Assembly: GCF_963677875.1 (NCBI RefSeq)
Contig: NZ_OY782567.1
Coordinates: 62,001 to 126,000, forward strand
Source of the DNA: Thiomicrorhabdus sp.
GTDB lineage: Bacteria; Pseudomonadota; Gammaproteobacteria; Thiomicrospirales; Thiomicrospiraceae
Direction: 5' to 3'
Length of the DNA: 64,000 nt
Shown: positions 47,701 to 55,849 of the stretch, one piece after another
Position numbering within the stretch: the first letter of the stretch is position 1
Layout of the letters: each line of letters begins with the position of its first letter
The notes under the pieces: generated by a model
What the model was told of the DNA's origin: nothing
The model's input: the letters and a program-made list of their open reading frames with translations, nothing else
The model's database searches: none
Translations under genes and position numbers: made by a program

Positions 47701-47915
47701 AAAGTCAGACAGTTTGTCGGGCTGGATGTTTCACACAGTTGAGTAACGGCACCTTCCACTTCAGGATCAATCACCTGGCCGCTCAGGGTTAATGTAGATG
47801 GGGTATTGCTTCCTCCGGAACTTGAAGAACCGCCTCCGCCTCCGCAGCCCGTTAAAAGTGACGAAGTAATTCCTGCTGCGATCAGCATTTTAAAGTGAAG
47901 GGGTTTGAGTTTCAT
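44709..47915 (-). CDS. large surface lipoprotein with helical repeats and C-terminal calcium-type repeats
   Basis: A 1068-residue lipoprotein of no family I recognise. The signal ends in lipobox LLTGC (Cys near 24), followed by a Gly/Ser-rich tether (about 25-40), a beta-sandwich-like domain (about 42-110; GQVIDPEVEGAVTQL then AGGFAF), then about 850 residues predicted almost wholly helical with TPR-like alternation (many ALxxA and aspartate-turn pairs). The end carries DNDRDGLPDF and DDDSDNDGIPDSED, thrombospondin type-3-like calcium loops. It sits upstream of a TonB receptor and downstream of a peroxidase on the same strand, so it may be a capture or scaffold partner of the receptor. The stretch appears A+T-richer than its neighbours. 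Confidence 0.6.
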   Translation of the reverse strand: MKLKPLHFKMLIAAGITSSLLTGCGGGGGSSSSGGSNTPSTLTLSGQVIDPEVEGAVTQLCETSSPTNCLTLTDVTNAAGGFAFTLDSSTNWSDYSIVAKGGVDVQTGESFQGLRFIAPLSLYSATSGIKVTPITTLIAENMFDGDSLEQAKAKVVAQLNIEEDEIDDSPLENTKIMQRSLLLSKIAMNRSDGFTTMDDAASLQTLIDEITDADLKARLNILSQTLDKANSAQSSVNLFTIMQRLLESDLVETDINSEHYLDLSDATVMSNLTTLAVAMADFFANEGISQVIGEQVSRLLLEVITADNEAAENDKIDFTATNFSAPTLEANGIDYAAITKADYLNHTIALAEALDGSSDAKREYYYQSTASQIAQAEQVLQDVTDGSTLDAVYYDLAYGFIENDQPQLALDIASRKIFEPYSEALVIASAVNKQAQLGLTNETSKALVDKALELYKGFAETKGLNNLSATNLTELRRILNAYTALDSEEGVAAYNAYLNEILETFGMDATPYFNLIIGLTQAAENLIAEGNIELAEATLETATGYADITPPNDYVKRPDNPERWHYRLRVNSYASIADVYALIDTAEAKAKSLELFNKAHALRLDDSVDAPGVNNPNFIALTQNGESCDTYDTSKKADSDADGLVSTYLNANPTKEELETYIATICSTSYQANAWNIVATATAFDDVDAAIALIDEKIDETVFSSSLSANKIKFLTLNGVNMGTPYMALSLIQAGQNAAAIKALNRAEEILVAAIANGEESSDAKRAYNYVQKGYSNLGLLYRMAGDTAKSDEMYDMAEKITAQDASVHENALFPDPYYTSYAYAYLARSYGFAGLGDKALTAAQNALTELNKITTVSQKVSLLGLVDVALDPYKKYHLADPAFVAKLVEIEDAIYDFATGAEALDPDSEQEDLLKRLSVLDDIVLQYRDLTQIEKAETAINKMIEYANALALKADQITAYQAVVEAYAVINDTDAAYAFAKANIDTRVDFLESIEKLAYAIRTFDAFAGCEVATIDNDRDGLPDFYSKGASEEAIAQCGLTMDDDSDNDGIPDSEDLTPFYASETSN

Positions 47916-47978
47916 AGCACGCTCACAAGTTAAAATTGGATAAGAATATGATTAATTTGATCGATATTTTAATAAAAG

Positions 47979-47993
47979 TGATAATTCATTTCA
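47979..47993 (-). promoter_or_regulatory. weak Fur-like box before the lipoprotein gene
   Basis: TGATAAT-T-CATTTCA (47979-47993): one half matches the Fur core exactly, the other poorly. A second A+T-rich stretch (GAATATGATTAATT) lies nearer the start. Worth testing only because neighbouring genes have better boxes. Confidence 0.3.
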
Positions 47994-48180
47994 TTTGTAA
48001 ATAATACTGATTGTCAAAGTCGTGCAGTTTCTCCAGAAGCGTGCAAAACATTTTTTCAATCAACCGGTTTGCACCGGGTGATAAATCCAGACCGTCTCTT
48101 AATTTACAGGCCTGACTTTTTAAGCCGAGTGTCAAAACGCCGGTTTCAATTTGTTAAGTCGTCGTTACCGGAATCTGCTA

Positions 48181-49347
48181 TTACTCAACATCGATTTGCG
48201 TAATGGTTTGATCGAGTTGAGCGGGTAATTCCGGTGGCGCGACATAGCGGCTGGTTCTGGAAGAGAGTGTTAATAAAAACGCTTCCAGGTCCTGCAGCTC
48301 TTGTTCGGTTAAATGCAGTGGCTGAATCAACGGCGAGAGAGCCGGTTCACCCGGTTTAAGCTTGTTGCCATAGGTAATGCCGCCGTTATACATTCTTAAA
48401 ACGCCGGACAGGGTCGGGAACAGGCCGTTATGCATATAGGGGCCGGTGTGTTTGATCTCTCGTAAACTGGGGGTTTTGAATTTCCCAAGGTCTTCTTTTT
48501 TTCCGGTTGCTTCGAAAAGTCCCAAGTCCTGATATTTGCGTCCGAAGTAGCTCAGGCCTGTGTTGTGAAAACGGTTGTCGGTAAAGAGCGGACCTTGATG
48601 GCATTGAATGCAGCGTGCTTTGGTTCGAAATAGGTGCAGACCGTGAATTTCATTTTTGTTCAGCTGTGAAAAGTCGCCTTCGACAAAACGGTCGAAACGG
48701 GTTGTTTTGGAAAGTAAAGTCCGTTCGAAACTGGCCAAGGCGTCGCCGAGATGCTCTGCTTGAATCTGATAGTCGGTTTTCCCGGGGGCGTAGAGTTTAG
48801 TGAAAGCCTGCTTATAGTGATTGATCCGGTTTAATTTGCGTAAGGTTGCATCAAGCTTGGCATGCATTTCTTTCGGATCCTGAATTGGCATGAGAGCCTG
48901 CTGTTCAAGGCTGGCCGCACGCCCATCCCAGAAAAAGCGCTCGGAAAAAGCAGTATTCAGTACAGTCATGCTGTTACGGGAACCCTGTTGGCGGTTGTGA
49001 CCGAAGGCAAACCGTTTACCATCCGCCCATCCTTGCTGCGGATCGTGGCAGGAGGCGCAGGCAATCTGGTTGGATCGGGATAATCTCGGGTCGAAGAAGA
49101 GTTGTTTTCCCAGTTCGATTTTCTGTTTATTCGGAGGGTAGGCCTGTTTTAACGCGGCTTTTAGTGGATTGATTGATGTCGGTTCCTGTGGTTTCTCATT
49201 CGAGCTTTGTATTGCCTTTGGCCAGTTTTCCACCGGTTGTTGATAGGCGTGGACGAGTTCGTCCATTTGCATTTGCGCTTTGGTTTCCGGTGAAAAGAAA
49301 GCGGCGAACAGCAAACCTGCAACCATGCCTCTGGTTTTTAAGCCCAT
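48181..49347 (-). CDS. di-heme cytochrome c peroxidase / MauG-family protein
   Basis: A 388-residue periplasmic protein with signal peptide (about 1-24) and two CXXCH sites, CASCH (about 97-101, after LSRSNQIA) and CIQCH (about 247-251), plus RNSMTVLN and RFFWDGRAASLEEQ-like residues typical of bacterial di-heme peroxidases and MauG relatives. Such proteins reduce peroxide or oxidise residues of partner proteins. No periplasmic azurin or amine dehydrogenase lies nearby. Two Fur-like boxes upstream (49388-49439) suggest induction in iron shortage, which is not usual for a plain peroxidase and fits a role in metal acquisition. Confidence 0.85.
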   Translation of the reverse strand: MGLKTRGMVAGLLFAAFFSPETKAQMQMDELVHAYQQPVENWPKAIQSSNEKPQEPTSINPLKAALKQAYPPNKQKIELGKQLFFDPRLSRSNQIACASCHDPQQGWADGKRFAFGHNRQQGSRNSMTVLNTAFSERFFWDGRAASLEQQALMPIQDPKEMHAKLDATLRKLNRINHYKQAFTKLYAPGKTDYQIQAEHLGDALASFERTLLSKTTRFDRFVEGDFSQLNKNEIHGLHLFRTKARCIQCHQGPLFTDNRFHNTGLSYFGRKYQDLGLFEATGKKEDLGKFKTPSLREIKHTGPYMHNGLFPTLSGVLRMYNGGITYGNKLKPGEPALSPLIQPLHLTEQELQDLEAFLLTLSSRTSRYVAPPELPAQLDQTITQIDVE

Positions 49348-49387
49348 TTCGTAATGCCCGTAATGCCCTGAATAAGAATAAGTTAAA

Positions 49388-49439
49388 TTATAAGTATTCT
49401 CATTCCTACATCAATAAGTGAAAATGAGAATAATTCTTT
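49388..49439 (-). promoter_or_regulatory. tandem Fur boxes upstream of the di-heme peroxidase
   Basis: Two 7-1-7 sites: TTATAAG-T-ATTCTCA (49388-49402) and TGAGAAT-A-ATTCTTT (49425-49439). Each resembles the Fur core with one or more mismatches per arm. Spacing is 22 bp between them, about two helical turns, so dimers could bind on one face. Confidence 0.6.
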
Positions 49440-49650
49440 ATTTTTTTACGGAGCTGTTTTTGTGAGTTCCTCTGTTTTAGTGGCAAAGGTTTGCAAGCAA
49501 AGAAGCGAAACGAAAACCAGGATCATTGGAATTGCCGGTTCAGCTTTGCCTTTTTCTGTGCATAATGAACTGAAAACCGGAGCAGAATTGCTGCATCAAT
49601 AAAATATGCCAGGTCGCGAAGACTGATTCAGAATGAAACAAGGGGAAAAT

Positions 49651-50190
49651 ATGAGAAGAAAGGCGAATACGTTAGCGTTTATGGTTGGAAGCGTCTGTTT
49701 GGCCGTGACGACGGCGGGTTTTGCACAGGGCGGTTTTGGAGGCGGAGCCATCGATGAGTCGCATGGACAAAAAATCAATAGTGCAGATATTTTTACTTTT
49801 GAAGAGTTGAAGCATTGTCTGCAATTGCAAAAAGACGTGAAAGAAGACGGTGCGTCGATTTTGAAAGAAAAAGCGTTATTGGAAGATTTGACCGCAAAAA
49901 TCAAAGGAAAAGAGCAGCGTTTGAACGAGCAGAAGCAAGCGCTCAAGGCGACTCCCAAGCCGGAAAGTTACATGAATGCCGAGGTTGAAGCCTATAATCA
50001 AAAGGTTAAGGCATATAATCAAACGGTTCAAAATTACCAGGCCGATTTCAAAACTTATCAGCAGGCGCGAGAACGTTTTCAGTCTTTGCTGGACGGGCAA
50101 AACGCCAAAACGACGGAATTCAATCGTCTGTGCGGTAAGAAACGCTACTATATGCAGGATATGATCGAAGCAAAAGCACAGGTCGAATAA
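49651..50190 (+). CDS. secreted coiled-coil protein of unknown function
   Basis: A 179-residue protein. Signal peptide ending TTAGFAQG, a short Gly-rich linker, a long coiled-coil (about 65-145) rich in Glu, Lys and Gln, and a C-terminal Cys-bearing segment (FNRLCGKKRYYMQD near 160-173); one more Cys (KHCLQL) near 48 could pair with it. ATG 49651 is used since AAGGGGAAAAT precedes it; the in-frame ATG at 49633 has no site. It is transcribed alone and followed by an intrinsic terminator. I do not recognise the family. Confidence 0.7.
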   Translation: MRRKANTLAFMVGSVCLAVTTAGFAQGGFGGGAIDESHGQKINSADIFTFEELKHCLQLQKDVKEDGASILKEKALLEDLTAKIKGKEQRLNEQKQALKATPKPESYMNAEVEAYNQKVKAYNQTVQNYQADFKTYQQARERFQSLLDGQNAKTTEFNRLCGKKRYYMQDMIEAKAQVE

Positions 50191-50269
50191 TCGACGATTT
50201 GTTTTAAGTCGATTGCTTTTCTGTGTTTGCAGTCATTTTTCTGCTGCAGAAACGTGGAGAGATTATCGA

Positions 50270-50296
50270 AAAGGGCTCGAATAGAGCCCTTTTTTG
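50270..50296 (+). terminator. intrinsic terminator after the coiled-coil protein gene
   Basis: AAGGGCTC / GAGCCCTT with loop GAATA (50271-50291) and a run of T (50290-50296). It also lies downstream of lon, read from the other strand, and would be bidirectional. Confidence 0.8.
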
Positions 50297-50381
50297 TTTT
50301 TTACGGTCTTATAAGGTTTTATATGGTTTTATTCCAAGGTTATGACTTTGGCGGTGTCCGTAAAACTCCGCCGCTTGTCAG

Positions 50382-53015
50382 TCAGTGATGGGTGTCGCCA
50401 AGCTGGGCTTCTCGTTCCTCATCGGCGGCTTTATTGGCCAGATACGTTTTGAGAGCCAGCGATTTCGAACGGATATTGAAGGTCAATCTGGCGACATCGT
50501 CGAAATGTTTCGCAAAATGTACCGTCAGGTCAGCCTGCAGGTAATCCGGTAATTCTTGATAATCCTTGCGGTTGTCTTCGGGAAGAATCAGTTCGCGGAT
50601 TCCGATACGTTTAGCGGCGATGACCTTTTCGCGAATTCCGCCAACCGGCAGAACCAAACCGGTCAGACTTAATTCGCCGGTCATCGCCAGCGGTGATTTG
50701 ATCGGTTCGTTACGTGCCAGAGAGAGCAGAGCGGTGGCCATAGTAATCCCGGCGCTTGGTCCGTCCTTCGGAGTGGCGCCATCTGGAACGTGCAGGTGAA
50801 CGAAGGCCTTGTCGAAGAATTCCGGGTCGGCTTTGTATTTTTGCAGGTTGGAGCTGATAAAGCTGTAGGCGATACCGGCCGACTCCTGCATGACTTCGCC
50901 CAATTGTCCGGAAAGCTTGAAGCCTCGATTCAGGGTGTGAATCCGTCCAGCTTCGATACTCAAGGTCGCGCCGCCCATTGACGTCCACGCCAAGCCGGTT
51001 ACGGTTCCGGTCTGTTGATTCATCTTTTCCGGAGTGAAGCGCGGTTTACCAAGCATTTCTTCAAGTTCACTGACGTGGATTCTGGCCTGGTCTTCGCCTT
51101 TGGTGACAAAGCGCAATGCCAGTTTTCTGACCAGTTTTGCCAGTTGTTTTTTCAGGTTCCGTACTCCGGATTCACGGGCATAGCCTTCAATGACATGGCG
51201 GATGGCAGGCGTGGTGATCTGTACCTTGTGCTTATCCAGACCGGACTCTTTGAGAAGTGACGGCCACAGATGATGTTTGGCAATCAAGACTTTCTCTTCG
51301 GTAATGTAGCCGGACAGGCGGATCACTTCCATACGGTCGAGAAGCGGGCCGGGAATACTGTCCAGCGTATTGGCGGTACAGATGAACAGTGCTTTGGACA
51401 AATCAAAGCGCACATCCATGAAATGATCCATGAATTCGCTGTTCTGTTCCGGATCCAGTACTTCCAGCAAGGCAGATGCCGGATCGCCTTGATAGGAGGC
51501 GCCGATTTTATCGACTTCGTCGAGCATAATCACCGGGTTGGAGGTTTCGCAATCTTTCAATGCCTGAATGAATTTGCCAGGCATGGCTCCGATATAGGTT
51601 CGTCTGTGCCCTTTGATTTCGGCTTCATCGCGCATCCCTCCAACCGAGAAACGGTAAAATTTGCGATCCAGTGCATCGGCAATTGAACGGCCGATTGAGG
51701 TTTTCCCCACCCCCGGCGGTCCGACCAGACAGATGATCGAACCGGAGACTTCACCCTTAAGTGCGCCAACGGCCAGAAATTCCAGAATGCGGTTTTTGAC
51801 ATCATCGAGACCGTCGTGGCCTTTGTCGAGAATGCCGCGGGCACGGTTGAGGTCGAGGTTATCCTCGCTGTGCTGGCCCCAAGGCAGTTGGGTGAGCCAT
51901 TCCAGCCAGTTGCGGGCCACATTGTATTCCGGAGATTGCGGATCGAGGCTGGAGAGTTTCTGCAGTTCTTCGTCCGCTTTTTTATGGGCTTCTTCGCTTA
52001 AAGCAAGCTGCTCAATCCGCTCTTCAAAGCGATCTCGATCCAAGGTCTGATCATCCTTGGTGATGCCCAGTTCCTTTTGAATCTCATGCATCTGCTGGCG
52101 CAGAAAGAATTCCCGCTGATGTTCGGTCAGATTTTCTTCGACCCGTTCACGGATGTTGAATTGCAGTTTGGTGACTTCGATTTCGTGTTTGAACAGCGCT
52201 AAAACTTTTTCCATGCGTTGTGCGAGATCGAAGGTTTCGAGAATATCCTGCAGTTTGGCGCTGTCGGCCGTAGTCAGGCCGGCGGCGAAGTCGGCCAGAT
52301 GCGAGGGCTCGCTGGCGCTGTAGCGATTAAGGAAGAATCGCAGCTCTTCGCTGTACAGAGGATTAAGCGGCAGGAGTTCTCTGAAGGCATTCATGATTGC
52401 CAAGCCATAGGCTTTAATCACTTTTTCTGCGCCCTTGGATCGATCCGGAGGAAAAGTGATTTGTGCCCGGTAAGGTGCTTGCGGTGAAACCCAGTGTTCG
52501 ATTTCGAAGCGTCTGATTCCCTCGGCGATCAGTTGAATGTATTCGTCCTTGACCTTGGAGTCGCTGATCTTGACCAGCGTTCCGACCCGGCTGAAATCTT
52601 CCGGTTTGGCTTTGTCGTGTTCTTCGCTGTTGACGTAAATCAGACCGATGTATTTGCACTGTTTCGCTTGGATGGCGGCAAAGGTGCTGTTCCAGCTGGA
52701 ACGGTTAAGCAGAATCGGTAATTGCTGTCCGGGAAAGAATGGCCGCTCTTTGACAGGCAAGAGAAACACTTCCCGAGGCAGGGTCAGCTCGGGTTTTGCA
52801 GGAACGCCGGCGGTTTCCGATTCTTCCGGCCCGATATGTTCGCCCTCAAGAACGGCTTGCGAGAATTTTTCCAGCTCGGAAAGGCGCGCATCGTCTATCT
52901 CGATGGCTTCAAAATCCATGTCTTCCGCTATCTCGGTAGCAGGTTCGTCGATTGGATGGGAATCTTCGTCTTCCGTTATAGATTGAGGTTCGTTGAAATC
53001 GAGTTTATCAGTCAT
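50382..53015 (-). CDS. lon: Lon-family ATP-dependent protease with acidic N-terminal extension
   Basis: An 877-residue cytoplasmic AAA+ protease. A 75-residue acidic N-terminal extension (Asp/Glu-rich up to about residue 70) precedes the LAN substrate domain (about 80-275), the AAA+ module with Walker A GPPGVGKTS (about 425-433) and Walker B region VIMLDEVDKIG (about 487-497), and the Ser-Lys protease domain with DGPSAGITM (catalytic Ser, about 755) and GGIREKVIAAKR (catalytic Lys, about 795). Many Lon proteins are about 780-820 residues, so the extension is the difference. ATG 53015 is chosen; a longer frame lacks a good site. The divergent gene is mogA. Confidence 0.95.
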   Translation of the reverse strand: MTDKLDFNEPQSITEDEDSHPIDEPATEIAEDMDFEAIEIDDARLSELEKFSQAVLEGEHIGPEESETAGVPAKPELTLPREVFLLPVKERPFFPGQQLPILLNRSSWNSTFAAIQAKQCKYIGLIYVNSEEHDKAKPEDFSRVGTLVKISDSKVKDEYIQLIAEGIRRFEIEHWVSPQAPYRAQITFPPDRSKGAEKVIKAYGLAIMNAFRELLPLNPLYSEELRFFLNRYSASEPSHLADFAAGLTTADSAKLQDILETFDLAQRMEKVLALFKHEIEVTKLQFNIRERVEENLTEHQREFFLRQQMHEIQKELGITKDDQTLDRDRFEERIEQLALSEEAHKKADEELQKLSSLDPQSPEYNVARNWLEWLTQLPWGQHSEDNLDLNRARGILDKGHDGLDDVKNRILEFLAVGALKGEVSGSIICLVGPPGVGKTSIGRSIADALDRKFYRFSVGGMRDEAEIKGHRRTYIGAMPGKFIQALKDCETSNPVIMLDEVDKIGASYQGDPASALLEVLDPEQNSEFMDHFMDVRFDLSKALFICTANTLDSIPGPLLDRMEVIRLSGYITEEKVLIAKHHLWPSLLKESGLDKHKVQITTPAIRHVIEGYARESGVRNLKKQLAKLVRKLALRFVTKGEDQARIHVSELEEMLGKPRFTPEKMNQQTGTVTGLAWTSMGGATLSIEAGRIHTLNRGFKLSGQLGEVMQESAGIAYSFISSNLQKYKADPEFFDKAFVHLHVPDGATPKDGPSAGITMATALLSLARNEPIKSPLAMTGELSLTGLVLPVGGIREKVIAAKRIGIRELILPEDNRKDYQELPDYLQADLTVHFAKHFDDVARLTFNIRSKSLALKTYLANKAADEEREAQLGDTHH

Positions 53016-53187
53016 GTTAAGGCCCGTAATGGTTGCGAGTCGAAGCCTGAGCAAATCGGTAATTCCGGTATTTGCGCACCCTGTATGAGGTTGTCTGTCG
53101 GATTCGCAGATTCTTTAGTTTTAGCGTTCGGCATTCGAGAATACGGTATTATATGTGGACTCGAAAACAGGGATTCAAGAGTAGCAG

Positions 53188-53742
53188 ATGGATAAAAAGC
53201 AAATAAAAATCGGTTTTGTCACCGTGTCCGACCGTGCAAGCCGAGGAGACTATGAGGATTTGGGCGGACCGGCGATGCAGGAATGGATTGGCAACGCCTT
53301 GACCAGCCAGTGGCAACCGGCGGCGCGTTTGATCGCCGATGAGCAGGATTTGATCGAAAGTACATTGATTGAACTGGTTGAGGACGAAGGTTGCTGTTTG
53401 ATTCTGACTACCGGCGGAACCGGGCCCGCCAGGCGCGATGTGACCCCGGAAGCAACCGAAAAGGTGTGTGATAAAATTCTTGATGGCTTTGCCGAGCAGA
53501 TGCGTGCCGTTTCTTTGCAATACGTGCCGACGGCGATTCTGTCAAGACAGATTGCCGGTACTCGCGGTTCCTGCCTGATCATCAACCTGCCGGGAAAACC
53601 TTCGGCAATCGGTGAATGTTTGGAAGCGGTGTTTCCGGCAGTGCCTTACTGCGTCGACTTGATTGAGGGACCTTATTTGGAAACCGATGAAAGCTTTATT
53701 AAGGCGTTTCGCCCGAAACATGCCCAAAAGCCGCAGGCTTAG
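53188..53742 (+). CDS. mogA: molybdopterin adenylyltransferase
   Basis: A 184-residue MogA/MoaB-like enzyme that adenylates molybdopterin before molybdenum insertion. Motifs: GFVTVSDRASRGDYEDLGGP (about 9-28), LTTGGTGPARRDVTPEA (about 73-89) and NLPGKPSA (about 133-140). Full family length. It is divergent from lon with 172 bp between starts and precedes prmB on the plus strand. No molybdoenzyme gene is in the window. Confidence 0.94.
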   Translation: MDKKQIKIGFVTVSDRASRGDYEDLGGPAMQEWIGNALTSQWQPAARLIADEQDLIESTLIELVEDEGCCLILTTGGTGPARRDVTPEATEKVCDKILDGFAEQMRAVSLQYVPTAILSRQIAGTRGSCLIINLPGKPSAIGECLEAVFPAVPYCVDLIEGPYLETDESFIKAFRPKHAQKPQA

Positions 53743-53784
53743 TTCAACCTTTTCAGGTCTTTTGCAAACAGGAATCATCAGAAT

Positions 53785-54732
53785 ATGACCAATATCAATT
53801 ACCAGTATGACGGTCTGGAAACTGTGACCGATTTCGTGCGTTGGGGTGGAACGCTTTTCAAGCGCGAATCTCTCTATTTCGGGCACGGAACCGATAATGC
53901 GTTTGACGAAGCGAAGGTGCTGGTATTTTTCGTGTTGCAGTTACCGTGGAATGTTCCGGAACACTATTGGCAGTCACGTTTAACGGCGTATGAAAAGCAG
54001 CAGGTCAGCGAATTGTTCCGACGACGCATTGAAACCCGGAAACCGGCGGCTTATCTAACCGGAGAAGCGTGGTTTTCCGGTTTGAGATTTATTGTCAATG
54101 AGGCGACTTTGGTGCCCAGGTCGCCAATTGCCGAGCTGATCGCGCAAAAGTACGAGCCCTGGGTTCGTCACGAGGAAGTGACCAATGTGCTGGATTTGTG
54201 TACCGGCAGTGGTTGTATCGGTATTGCTTCCCTTCAAGCATTCCCAAACGCAGAAGTTGATCTGGTGGACATTTCCGAAGCGGCTTTGCAGGTGGCGCAG
54301 CAAAATGTTGAGTTGTATGGTTTACAGGAATTTGCCCATCCGATCCGATCGGATCTGTTCGGCGCTCTGCAAGGCAAACAATATGATTTGATTGTTTCTA
54401 ATCCTCCTTATGTCGATGAAATCGAAATGCAGGCTTTGCCGCCGGAATTTCAGCAAGAACCGAAACTCGGTCTGGAAGCGGGGGCGGATGGGCTGGATCT
54501 GGTTCGTCGTATCCTTGCCGAAGCGCCTGAGTATCTGAAAGACGAAGGTGTTCTGATTGTGGAAGTCGGAGTTTCGCAATTCTATCTGGAGCAGGCTTAT
54601 CCGGAATTACCTTTTTACTGGTTTGAATTCGAACATGGTGGAGAGGGGGTTTTTGCCATTCACAAATCCGAGCTGGAACTGTTCCAAAGTTTGCTGGACG
54701 AGCGGCTTGCTCCGGTTGCGGCGATCGATTGA
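53785..54732 (+). CDS. prmB: 50S ribosomal protein L3 N5-glutamine methyltransferase
   Basis: A 315-residue SAM methyltransferase with the helical N-domain (about 1-105) and catalytic Rossmann domain: motif I VLDLCTGSGCIGIA (about 136-149), LVDISEAAL and the NPPY signature SNPPYVDEIEM (about 209-219). The N-terminal motif TGEAWFSGLRFIV matches PrmB rather than PrmC. It modifies Gln150 of L3 in Escherichia coli. ATG 53785 follows AGGAAT. Confidence 0.9.
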   Translation: MTNINYQYDGLETVTDFVRWGGTLFKRESLYFGHGTDNAFDEAKVLVFFVLQLPWNVPEHYWQSRLTAYEKQQVSELFRRRIETRKPAAYLTGEAWFSGLRFIVNEATLVPRSPIAELIAQKYEPWVRHEEVTNVLDLCTGSGCIGIASLQAFPNAEVDLVDISEAALQVAQQNVELYGLQEFAHPIRSDLFGALQGKQYDLIVSNPPYVDEIEMQALPPEFQQEPKLGLEAGADGLDLVRRILAEAPEYLKDEGVLIVEVGVSQFYLEQAYPELPFYWFEFEHGGEGVFAIHKSELELFQSLLDERLAPVAAID

Positions 54733-54823
54733 GGGGAATGTCTGGAATTTGGCGAAATGAATTGGCAGATGTTTTGCTTGCCAATCCGTAATTGAAAATC
54801 TACGGGTTGTATGGAATTCTGTT

Positions 54824-55849
54824 ATGTCGCTTCGAAGCTTGTCTGTTTTTATGTTCTTAACTGCGGTTTTTCTGCCGTCTCAGTCGGTTTCCGCGGATGA
54901 TCTCGGCCAGCCTTTGGTCGATCTGCAGGCAGAAATCGAGCGTTTGAAACAGGGGGAGAACGGTGCGTTGCCTGGAAATGCAACGGGCGGCGCTACGGCG
55001 TCGGAAAGCCCGGGAACGTCGGTTCCGGCGCTTGAAGTTAAGCGTTTGAATGTGCCGAAACAACCGAAAAAGGTTTCCAAACCGCGTGTGGTGAAAAGTG
55101 TGAAAGCAATTCCGTCCGCGCAGGATCGCTGGTCTTATGCGGGGGCATCTGGTCCGGCAAACTGGGGTCACCTCAGCGAGGCATTCGGACTTTGCTCTCA
55201 AGGCAAAAACCAATCGCCGATCGATTTGCGGGCGGAAGCGGCAATCGGCAGTCAAAATTTGCCGCCTCTAAATCTTCATTACCCGCCCTTGAATATGCAG
55301 TTGGAGAAAGGTCGTCGCGGGATTGTTCTGGAAACCGCGCCGGGCGCCGTGATGAGTCTTGGCAATCAGCATTTTGCCCTGCAGAAAATTGCCTTGCATA
55401 CCCCGAGCGAACACAGTTTGCAGGGGAAGATTTATCCGCTGGAGCTGCAGTTCTGGCATCAAAGTGATTCCGCACGTTTTCTGGCAGCGGCCGTTCTGGT
55501 TGCGGTCGGTGACTACAACGCCAATCTGGATGCCGTGATCAGTCTGCTGGAAAAGAAAGATGCCACCTTGTTGCAAAATCTGCCGGCGGGTTTGATCAAA
55601 CCGCTTGATTGGTTGCCGGGGGTGACCGAATACTATCGTTATAACGGTTCCATGACGACGCCGCCTTGCAGTGAAGGCGTTAGCTGGGTTGTTTTTAAAC
55701 AGCCGCTTCAAGCATCGGTTGAACAGATCGCCCGCCTGCAGGCGTTGCAGCAGGACAACGCCCGGCCTCGTCAGGAACTGAACGCCCGTTTGCCGGTTCG
55801 TTCCTGGCTTCAAGGTGAAACGTCGTCTTTACCATATGAATTCTATTAA
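54824..55849 (+). CDS. alpha-carbonic anhydrase-like periplasmic protein missing two zinc ligands
   Basis: A 341-residue secreted protein. Signal peptide (about 1-24), short coiled coil, low-complexity linker (about 50-98) and an alpha-carbonic anhydrase domain from WSYAG (about 103) with NWGHLSEAF, NQSPIDL, HTPSEH and GSMTTPPCSEGVSWVVF; the Cys124/Cys282 pair for the usual disulfide is kept. Of the three zinc His of this family only one is left: in LQKIALHTPSEH the first ligand position is Ala190 and the second His192; in YPLELQFWH the third is Gln209. Glu196 and the Thr pair 278-279 remain. It may be an inactive, CARP-like protein with a binding or structural role, or use another metal site. 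Stop overlaps the convergent thioesterase gene. Confidence 0.82.
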   Translation: MSLRSLSVFMFLTAVFLPSQSVSADDLGQPLVDLQAEIERLKQGENGALPGNATGGATASESPGTSVPALEVKRLNVPKQPKKVSKPRVVKSVKAIPSAQDRWSYAGASGPANWGHLSEAFGLCSQGKNQSPIDLRAEAAIGSQNLPPLNLHYPPLNMQLEKGRRGIVLETAPGAVMSLGNQHFALQKIALHTPSEHSLQGKIYPLELQFWHQSDSARFLAAAVLVAVGDYNANLDAVISLLEKKDATLLQNLPAGLIKPLDWLPGVTEYYRYNGSMTTPPCSEGVSWVVFKQPLQASVEQIARLQALQQDNARPRQELNARLPVRSWLQGETSSLPYEFY

